A DNA stretch of 10,455 bases from positions 1-10,455 of the forward strand of contig JBCBZH010000149.1 in assembly GCA_039815415.1 (NCBI GenBank), read 5' to 3'. Position numbers and translations under genes: made by a program. This DNA comes from JBCBZH01 sp039815415. Lineage in GTDB: Bacteria > Bacteroidota > Rhodothermia > Rhodothermales > Rubricoccaceae. Every line of letters begins with the position of its first letter. Within the stretch, counting starts at the first letter, position 1. Positions 6,228-10,455 of this stretch are shown piece by piece. A model generated the notes under the pieces. It had not been told where the DNA came from. It did not search any database and was given only the letters and a program-made list of their open reading frames with translations.

Positions 6228-6632
6228 ATGTGGTACGTCGCTGAAATGCTCTTCGCTCAACCGAAGGCGGAAGGCGTCGAGTCCGTCGTCTGCGAAGAGT
6301 GCAACGTGTTGTTCGAGGCAGCAACGGCCATCGAGGCGTACGACAAAGCGCTTGCTTGGGCTACCGAATACGCAGACGACCCAGCGGCGCTCGCCTTTGT
6401 TGGGGTCGAGAACGTCCGCAGCCTGAACGACCCCCCAGCGGATGGCGTGGAGATTGGAGGCCGGTTTTACGAGAGCGACGACGTTTGGGAACGCCGAGAC
6501 GAGATCCCAGCCCGCGACGAGATCGTCACGATCCGCGCCGAGCTGGCGCCAGACACGACCGTGGGCGAGATGCTCGATGACTGGAAACGTCGCATATGGG
6601 ATCAACTCTCAAACAGTGATGACGCCCCGTAG
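6228..6632 (+). CDS. DUF4288-domain protein
   Basis: The 134-residue product starts at ATG 6228; the frame is open further upstream, but similarity to DUF4288 begins exactly here with M-W-Y-V-A-E. Family features follow in order: C-E-x-C-N-V-L-F-E-A (Cys27 and Cys30 region), a helix A-Y-D-K-A-L-A-W-A-x-E-Y, F-V-G-V-E-N-V, then D-G-V-E-I-G-G-R-F-Y-E-S-D-D-V-W-E-R-R-D-E. It has no signal peptide and should be cytoplasmic. The family's function is unknown; members are often found as lone accessory genes. It lies head-to-head with the small - strand DNA-binding protein and upstream of an unrelated kinase-like gene, after a 209-bp gap. The start is preceded by CCTTCTTCA. Confidence 0.82.
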   Translation: MWYVAEMLFAQPKAEGVESVVCEECNVLFEAATAIEAYDKALAWATEYADDPAALAFVGVENVRSLNDPPADGVEIGGRFYESDDVWERRDEIPARDEIVTIRAELAPDTTVGEMLDDWKRRIWDQLSNSDDAP

Positions 6633-6841
6633 GCCGGTGCCGTGTAACCCGCGGCTGCAGGCCGACGCGGAGCTCCAGCGTCCTCGATTCGTGCGGGCTT
6701 CGGCGCCTACCTTGCCTCGTCCCACCCTCACGGCGTCAGCCCCACGCGGCTGATTCGCAATCTGTTTGGCGCTTCCGGGATTCGCGCCTAACGAGACAGC
6801 CGTGAACCTGTGTCCACCGCGAACTAACCTGTCCGAAGCCA

Positions 6842-7339
6842 ATGGGTACTGTCCACATCGTGTTTGGACCGCAAGGCGCGGGGAAGTCCACCTATTCCCG
6901 CCGCCTCGCTGCCGAGACTCAGGCCGTCCACTTCTCTATCGACGAGTGGATGCACCGGCTCTACGGACCGGACCTGCCGAAGCCGCTCAACTTCGCTTGG
7001 ATCATGGAGCGGGTCCGCCGCTGCGAGGAGCAGATTTGGGCGACCGCCTCAGCGTTTGCCCAAGCTGGTGGGAGTGTGGTCTTGGACCTCGGTTTCATGA
7101 AGGCCGCCAGCCGAACCGAGTTTCTAGGTCTGGCCGAGTCGTGCGCGCTTCCGTCGCAGTTGCACTTCATCGACGCGCCCCACGACGTTCGTAAGGCTCG
7201 CGTTCTTGCTCGCAACGAGGAGCGCGGCGAGACCTTCTCGTTTGAGGTCACGCCTGCCATGTTTGACTTCATGGAGCAGCAGTTCCAACGGCCGACGGAG
7301 GCTGAGCTGTCGGTAGCGTCTGTGTCCACGTCTGAATAG
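6842..7339 (+). CDS. P-loop kinase-like ATPase (AAA_33/zeta-toxin-like fold)
   Basis: The 165-residue cytoplasmic protein starts at ATG 6842. Walker A is G9-P-Q-G-A-G-K15-S-T. A DEW motif at 34-36 after a short strand matches the acidic substrate or metal position of small nucleoside and antibiotic kinases. A strand VVLDLGFM near 79-86 stands for the Walker-B-like region. Near the C-terminus V-R-K-A-R-V-L-A-R-N-E-E-R supplies the lid arginines seen in the AAA_33 group, which includes chloramphenicol phosphotransferase and zeta toxins. It is a full-length small kinase domain with no other domain. The phosphoryl acceptor cannot be named, and no antitoxin-like partner gene is adjacent. The VOC gene follows after 56 bp on the same strand. 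Confidence 0.83.
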   Translation: MGTVHIVFGPQGAGKSTYSRRLAAETQAVHFSIDEWMHRLYGPDLPKPLNFAWIMERVRRCEEQIWATASAFAQAGGSVVLDLGFMKAASRTEFLGLAESCALPSQLHFIDAPHDVRKARVLARNEERGETFSFEVTPAMFDFMEQQFQRPTEAELSVASVSTSE

Positions 7340-7395
7340 ACTCGGGCCGTGCCAGGTGCCGTATACCATCTGTTCTACCGCACTCCCGCTGACCC

Positions 7396-7776
7396 ATGAT
7401 CGACCGGCTCGATCACCTCGTCCTCACCGTCCGCGACCTCGATACGACCGTCGCGTTCTACGTCGGCGTGCTTGGCATGGAGGAGGTCACGTTCGGGACC
7501 GGGCGGAAGGCGCTCCGGTTCGGGGACTAGAAGATCAACCTCCACGAGGCCGGGCACGAGTTTGAGCCGAAGGCGGACCGCCCGATCCCCGGCTCAGCCG
7601 ACCTCTGCTTCGTGTCCACGGTCCCGGTCGAGGAGGTCGCCGACCGCGTCCGCCAGTCGGGCACCGACGTGATCGAGGGTCCGGTGAATCGAACGGGCGC
7701 TGTCGGTCCGATCCGCTCGGTCTACTTCCGGGACCCCGATGCCAACCTGATCGAGATATCGAACTACGCGGCGTAG
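7396..7776 (+). pseudogene. VOC/glyoxalase family gene interrupted by in-frame TAG
   Basis: From ATG 7396 the frame encodes MIDRLDHLVLTVRDLD and continues to residue 44 (RFGD), where TAG at 7528-7530 stops it. The same frame then continues intact as KINLHEAGHEFEPKAD to the TAG at 7774-7776. Reading through gives 126 residues, the full length of a single-domain VOC protein. It keeps the likely metal ligands His7, His50 and Glu120 (L-I-E-I-S) and the D-P-D-A-N-L turn. Related proteins usually have Gln where the TAG sits, so one C-to-T change (CAG to TAG) explains it. It is otherwise undamaged, so the mutation is recent, a sequencing error, or read through. The substrate is unknown; relatives include glyoxalase and fosfomycin or bleomycin resistance proteins, and nothing here selects among them. 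Confidence 0.87.
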
Positions 7777-7803
7777 CCCGCCGTGCGGTAGTGATGGCTG
7801 TTC

Positions 7804-7824
7804 GGAGAGACCAGTGGTCTCTCC
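7804..7824. terminator. Perfect 10-bp-arm hairpin after the VOC gene
   Basis: GGAGAGACCA (7804-7813) and TGGTCTCTCC (7815-7824) are perfect inverted arms around a single G, 27 bp after the VOC stop. It is followed by TCATGAG, not a T run. It may be a terminator stem or a protein-binding site, and is unrelated in sequence to the CGCCAGCTCGAG family. Confidence 0.4.
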
Positions 7825-7851
7825 TCATGAGGTGGCCGCTCCCCCGCCTGT

Positions 7852-7869
7852 CGCCAGCTCGAGCTGGCG
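7852..7869. repeat. 18-bp perfect palindrome CGCCAGCTCGAGCTGGCG
   Basis: This is the cleanest member of a palindrome family whose arms recur at 2812-2866, 4602-4635, 5876-5940 and 9070-9087. Its right half is also the left end of the 61-bp direct repeat (copy 1, 7858-7918). Confidence 0.75.
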
Positions 7870-7918
7870 GTCACCCGCGCACGGTCTCGTTCGTCTCCAT
7901 CACGAGCGCTGCCGCGCC
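7858..7918. repeat. 61-bp direct repeat, copy 1 (partner at 9102-9162)
   Basis: It aligns without gaps to 9102-9162 with 52 of 61 positions identical by my count, including CTCGAGCTGG at the left end and a 20-nt identical run GTCTCCATCACGAGCGCTGC (7893-7912 and 9137-9156). The two copies are in the same orientation and bracket the SDR gene at 8263-9000. Confidence 0.72.
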
Positions 7919-7989
7919 GTCGCGGCGCCGATGCCGGACGAGGCACCGGTGATGATGACAGAGAGGTCGTTCAGGTCGCGAAGCCCAAG
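7871..7989 (-). pseudogene. Remnant of an SDR oxidoreductase N-terminus
   Basis: On the - strand, starting near 7989, the translation runs LGLRDLNDLSVIITGASSGIGAAT (first residues to last, split by me into two motifs: DLNDLSVIITG and ASSGIGAAT). T-G-A-S-S-G-I-G is the cofactor-binding glycine motif of classical short-chain dehydrogenases. A stop (TGA) then appears in that frame, but the adjacent frame continues with DGAAALVMETNETVRG to TGA at 7871-7873. That is the expected next beta-strand of an SDR. A small deletion with a frameshift inside helix 1 explains both. Only about 40 of roughly 250 residues remain. It is on the opposite strand from the intact SDR gene at 8263 and differs from it in sequence. 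Confidence 0.6.
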
Positions 7990-8060
7990 TCTTGGATGAA
8001 GGCAAGAACCCCGTCACCGTCGTGCGGTAGAACCCACCAGGAAGGGCCGACCGTAAAGGG
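7971..8060 (-). pseudogene. C-terminal remnant of an unidentified protein
   Basis: On the - strand the translation PFTVGPSWWVLPHDG followed by DGVLAFIQDLGFAT ends at TGA 7971-7973. The compact, hydrophobic-aromatic composition and a strong helix (GVLAFIQDLGFA) look like a real protein end, but no start or upstream body exists here. I do not recognise the family. The stop overlaps the first codons of the SDR remnant, suggesting that the two once formed consecutive genes of an operon. Confidence 0.35.
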
Positions 8061-8262
8061 GCAGCGTCCTCGACTCGTCTCAGCGCCCCCCCAGTCATCC
8101 CTTCTCCCCACTGACCTGCCCTCACCCACCCATGGCTGAGCGGTCAACTGTTAGGCAGCGACAGCAGCCTATCTCTAATCCGACCCCGTGCATAAGGACT
8201 GCCGTCTCTTCGTGCACAAGGGGACAACCAACACTCAGGCGGCAAATAGGAAACTGCAAGTC

Positions 8263-9000
8263 ATGACAACAAAAAATGGTGATGGTCGGGTAGCGCTCAT
8301 CACGGGAGCGAACAAGGGTTTGGGCAAGGAGATTGGGCGGCAGCTGGGCGCCCTCGGATATACGGTGATCCTCACGGCGCGGGACGAACAGGCCGGGAGG
8401 GCGGCTGCGGAAGAACTCGTGGCTGACGGGTGCGATGCCCACACTGTGCGTCTCGAAGTCACCAATCCCGACGACATCGCCAACCTCGTTGGCGATGTCG
8501 AAACAACGTTCGGCAAGCTTGACGTGCTGGTCAACAACGCCGGGGTCGCCCTCGAGTGGGATGGAAATCCGACCGACTCCAGCAAGATCCGCCAGACTCT
8601 CGAGGTAAACCTCATTGCTCCTTACGCGATCACTGCGGCCCTCGTGCCGCTTCTCGCACGCAGTAGCGATGCACGGGTTATCAACCAGTCGTCGATGCTT
8701 GGCTCGATGGGTGTCGCTGAGGGCATGTGGGATCAGGTAGGAGGCTTTATGTCTGTGGGGTACTCCACCTCGAAGGCGGGGCTCAATATGCTCTCGCTCG
8801 TTCAATCGAAGACCCTCGCGAATGAGGGGATCGCAGTCGCCGCGGCCCATCCCGGGTGGGTCAAAACCGATCTCGGGACCCAGGCCGCTCCGATGGAGGT
8901 CGAGGACGGCGCGCGTACAGTTGTTGATCTCGTGACCATCGCGCGTGACCAGTTTCCGCACGGCCACCTCATTCACAACGGCGAGCGCATGGCATGGTAG
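8263..9000 (+). CDS. Short-chain dehydrogenase/reductase (carbonyl-reductase-like)
   Basis: The 245-residue product starts at ATG 8263 (MTTKNGDGR); GTG 8188 would add a 25-residue tail that does not look like SDR sequence. Classical SDR features are present in order: T14-G-A-N-K-G-L-G21 for cofactor binding, N91-N-A-G94, Asn116, Ser144, Tyr167 and Lys171 (YSTSK) as the catalytic tetrad, and H-P-G-W-V-K-T-D after it. Arg40 after the second strand would favour NADP(H). T-G-A-N-K-G-L-G and the overall length resemble carbonyl reductase-type SDRs; the substrate is unknown. It is cytoplasmic, full length and undamaged. It is bracketed by the two copies of the 61-bp direct repeat. Its A-rich start region (ATGACAACAAAAAATGG) differs from the GC-rich neighbours, consistent with separate acquisition. 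Confidence 0.9.
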   Translation: MTTKNGDGRVALITGANKGLGKEIGRQLGALGYTVILTARDEQAGRAAAEELVADGCDAHTVRLEVTNPDDIANLVGDVETTFGKLDVLVNNAGVALEWDGNPTDSSKIRQTLEVNLIAPYAITAALVPLLARSSDARVINQSSMLGSMGVAEGMWDQVGGFMSVGYSTSKAGLNMLSLVQSKTLANEGIAVAAAHPGWVKTDLGTQAAPMEVEDGARTVVDLVTIARDQFPHGHLIHNGERMAW

Positions 9001-9069
9001 GGGCCGTTTGAGTCAACTAGCCCGGCCGCCTCACTTTGCATCAAGCCGACCGCACCGGCACCCGTCTTT

Positions 9070-9111
9070 CGCCAGCTCGAGCTGACGCGTAGGAAGCGCT
9101 CCTCGAGCTGG
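9070..9111. repeat. Palindrome-family element with extra arm
   Basis: CGCCAGCTCGAGCTGACG (9070-9087) is the family palindrome with one mismatch. A further arm CTCGAGCTGG (9102-9111) is the perfect complement of CCAGCTCGAG (9072-9081), so a longer hairpin can form. It lies 69 bp after the SDR stop and may act as its terminator, although only CTTTC precedes it and no T run follows. Confidence 0.5.
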
Positions 9112-9162
9112 TGGCCAGCCCCGCACGGTCACGTCTGTCTCCATCACGAGCGCTGCACCGCC
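9102..9162. repeat. 61-bp direct repeat, copy 2 (partner at 7858-7918)
   Basis: This is the second copy of the repeat. On the - strand it reads GGAALVMETDVTVRGW, the same SDR-like strand as DGAAALVMETNETVRG in copy 1, but without the following stop. The upstream sequence (9163-9188) does not continue the SDR similarity, so only this piece is shared. Confidence 0.7.
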
Positions 9163-9188
9163 AGGGGCCCGGGTCTCGTCTTCTGAGG

Positions 9189-9455
9189 CTAGCATACGAC
9201 CGTCAGCCTCTGGACGTCACCGCTATCGGAAACGCGCATCTGAACTGTGTAGGTGCCGCTGGCCAGACGCGAGGCGTCAAACTCGTCGGTATGGGTCCCA
9301 GGCTCCAAGCCCCCACTCCGCAACGCCGAGACATCCAGCTCGTGGACCCTCAGCGGCAAGCTGGTGGACACGCAGAGACGGTGCGGCACCACGCACATTC
9401 GCATTCAGGTTTGCGTTCTCACTCGACGCAACGGTGTACGAGGGCTGACAGCTCT
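9189..9455 (-). pseudogene. Remnant of a protein C-terminus with a T9SS/FlgD-like sorting domain
   Basis: On the - strand the segment GGLEPGTHTDEFDASRLASG followed by TYTVQMRV ends in DVQRLTVVC and TAG at 9189-9191. L-x-x-G-T-H-x-x-x-F-D-A-S-x-L-A-S-G-T-Y-x-V-x-x is the classic pattern of FlgD-like Ig folds and of type IX secretion C-terminal sorting domains of Bacteroidota and relatives. Farther upstream a second frame reads PSYTVASSENANLNANVRG, so a frameshift seems to separate the pieces near 9350. No start, catalytic or adhesin domain remains. It is debris of a formerly secreted surface protein. Confidence 0.55.
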
Positions 9456-9467
9456 GGGGGGTAGCCC

Positions 9468-10455
9468 TCAGGCCAGTCCTACCAGCTCTCGGCTGACCTG
9501 GACCAGGCGCTGGGCAGCCGCCTCGTCGTGGGCCTCGGGGTTGGGTGAGCGCAGGGGCCAGCCCCCCGGGCGGCACTCCTTGTCGGCATACAGGAGGCTG
9601 TTCTGGCTGTAGTAGGCGCCGGGGTGGTTTGGGACCTCGTCATCCAGCAGACAATGCAGTGACGTCTGTGCCCCGTCCTGGCTGTTCATCATGGTAAGCA
9701 GCGGGGATAGGGGAGCCATGATCACGTTCTGGATCCAGACCGGCATCATGCCCGCTGCCAGGTTGGAGCGAACCCAGCCCGGATGCGCGGATACCGCGGT
9801 GACGCCCGTCCCTTCCAGCCGCTTCGCAAGCTCCTTGGCGTAGAGCAGGTTGGCCAACTTGGATTCGGCGTAGGCCCGGCTGCCCTTGTACTCCCGCTGC
9901 GTCCACATCAGGTCGTCGAAGTTCAGCGAGACCCGGTCCTTGGGACTGCCTGCGTGAACGACGGAGGAGAGAATGACGATGCGCGCAGGCGCGCTGGCCT
10001 TGAGAGTGTCCAGGAGCCGCTCGGTGAGCAGAAAGTGGCCCAGGTGATTGGTTCCGAACTGCAGCTCGAAGCCGTCCTGGGTCTTGGCATCCGCGGTCGT
10101 CATGACGCCGGCGTTGTTCACCAGGGCATCCAGGTGATCGTGTGTGGCGATTACGGCGTCGGCGAAGGCACGCACGGACGCCAGATCAGCCAGGTCCAGG
10201 GCGATGACCTCCGTGCTCCCCTTCTCCTCGGCCATGGTCGACGCCGCAGCCTGGCCGGCCTCGACACGGCGACAGCCCATCACGACATGGGCTCCCTGAC
10301 GAGTGAGTTGGCGGGTGGTCTCTAGGCCTACGCCCGAGTTGGCACCTGTCACCACATAGGTCCTGCCGGAGAGGTCCTTGTCGAAGAGCTTGGGGTCACA
10401 GCGAAGAATGCGGTACACGGGCCACCATGGCTTGGGATTGACCTCGGAAACATAG
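9468..10455 (-). CDS. Retinol-dehydrogenase-like SDR oxidoreductase, probably 5' partial
   Basis: The stop is at 9468. A GTG at 10418 gives 316 residues, but the frame stays open to the window edge with plausible coding sequence (YVSEVNPKPWWPV), so the true start is probably just outside; a GTG start cannot be excluded. Counting from that GTG, T24-G-A-N-S-G-V-G31 binds the cofactor, followed by C-R-R, N101-N-A-G104, Asn124, Ser152, Tyr183 and Lys187 (Y-A-E-S-K) as the catalytic set, then H-P-G-W-V-R-S. Length, the T-N-H-L-G-H-F motif and the C-terminal A-Y-Y stretch resemble the retinol dehydrogenase/WW-domain oxidoreductase-like branch of SDRs. C-R-R after the second strand suggests NADP(H). 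The bacterial substrate is unknown. It converges on the T9SS-like remnant and the 8263-9000 SDR. Confidence 0.9.
   Translation of the reverse strand, partial: YVSEVNPKPWWPVYRILRCDPKLFDKDLSGRTYVVTGANSGVGLETTRQLTRQGAHVVMGCRRVEAGQAAASTMAEEKGSTEVIALDLADLASVRAFADAVIATHDHLDALVNNAGVMTTADAKTQDGFELQFGTNHLGHFLLTERLLDTLKASAPARIVILSSVVHAGSPKDRVSLNFDDLMWTQREYKGSRAYAESKLANLLYAKELAKRLEGTGVTAVSAHPGWVRSNLAAGMMPVWIQNVIMAPLSPLLTMMNSQDGAQTSLHCLLDDEVPNHPGAYYSQNSLLYADKECRPGGWPLRSPNPEAHDEAAAQRLVQVSRELVGLA

Larger units (their letters stand above)
7777..8262. other. Gene-poor stretch between VOC and SDR genes
   Basis: This 486-bp stretch has no intact gene. It holds the hairpin 7804-7824, the palindrome 7852-7869, repeat copy 1, and two reverse-strand gene remnants (7871-8060). 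From about 8061 to 8262 I see no coding remnant and no convincing promoter. The last 40 bases before the SDR gene become A-rich, unlike the leaders of the other genes. Confidence 0.7.
9001..9467. other. Gene-poor stretch between the two SDR genes
   Basis: This 467-bp stretch has no intact gene. It contains palindrome-family sequences (9070-9111), repeat copy 2 (9102-9162), and a reverse-strand remnant of a sorting-domain protein (9189-9455). Nothing else recognisable is present at 9001-9069. Confidence 0.7.

Noticed and set aside
6708..6714. TACCTTG as a promoter for the kinase-like gene
   Set aside because: No TTG at the -33 distance and about 130 bp from the start; too weak to annotate.
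6786..8156. GCCTAAC (6786-6792) and GTTAGGC (8150-8156) as the two ends of one integron cassette
   Set aside because: A matching 7-mer is expected by chance in 10 kb, the ends are 1.36 kb apart around two genes, and no attC inner arms accompany GTTAGGC.
8122..8976. Long - strand open frame opposite the SDR gene
   Set aside because: The opposite strand encodes a complete SDR with all catalytic motifs; the - strand product has no recognisable pattern.

Overview
The window looks like a chromosomal segment of a GC-rich relative of Bacteroidota, most likely Rhodothermota (Rubricoccaceae/Rubrivirga-like). The clues are several short lipoprotein signal peptides ending in L-x-G-C, curlin-repeat proteins, a decayed type IX-secretion-like C-terminal domain, one clear Bacteroidota-type promoter (TTG, 18 nt, TACCTTTG), and start codons preceded by pyrimidines instead of a Shine-Dalgarno sequence. 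The taxonomic placement is inference; no marker gene is present.

Layout. Positions 1-2015 carry an extracellular amyloid (curli-like) cluster on the + strand: a curlin-repeat protein entering from the left edge, a second secreted curlin-repeat protein, and a small lipoprotein resembling the curli chaperone CsgH. A new promoter then precedes a lipoprotein with a carboxypeptidase-regulatory-like domain (2060-2716), a lipoprotein with Ycf48/BNR-type Asp-box repeats (2769-3863), and a MIP-family channel (3921-4577). The channel ends at a hairpin. A 28-bp near-perfect palindrome lies upstream of a DUF3179 lipoprotein (4763-5869).

From 5870 on the window is a patchwork. It holds a small probable DNA-binding protein on the - strand, a divergent DUF4288 protein, a P-loop kinase-like protein, a VOC/glyoxalase gene interrupted by a single in-frame TAG, an SDR oxidoreductase (8263-9000), and a retinol-dehydrogenase-like SDR on the - strand running off the right edge. 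The gaps at 7777-8262 and 9001-9467 contain gene remnants (an SDR N-terminus, the C-terminus of an unknown protein, a sorting-domain C-terminus) and members of a CGCCAGCTCGAGCTGGCG palindrome family. A 61-bp direct repeat, about 85% identical and ungapped, brackets the 8263-9000 SDR.

The left half reads as an ordered cell-surface/envelope region. The right half reads as an accessory region of single genes and debris. The observations most worth checking are the curlin/CsgH set, the palindrome family with the 61-bp repeat, the 28-bp operator-like palindrome, the MIP channel lacking the selectivity-filter arginine, and the amber-interrupted VOC gene.
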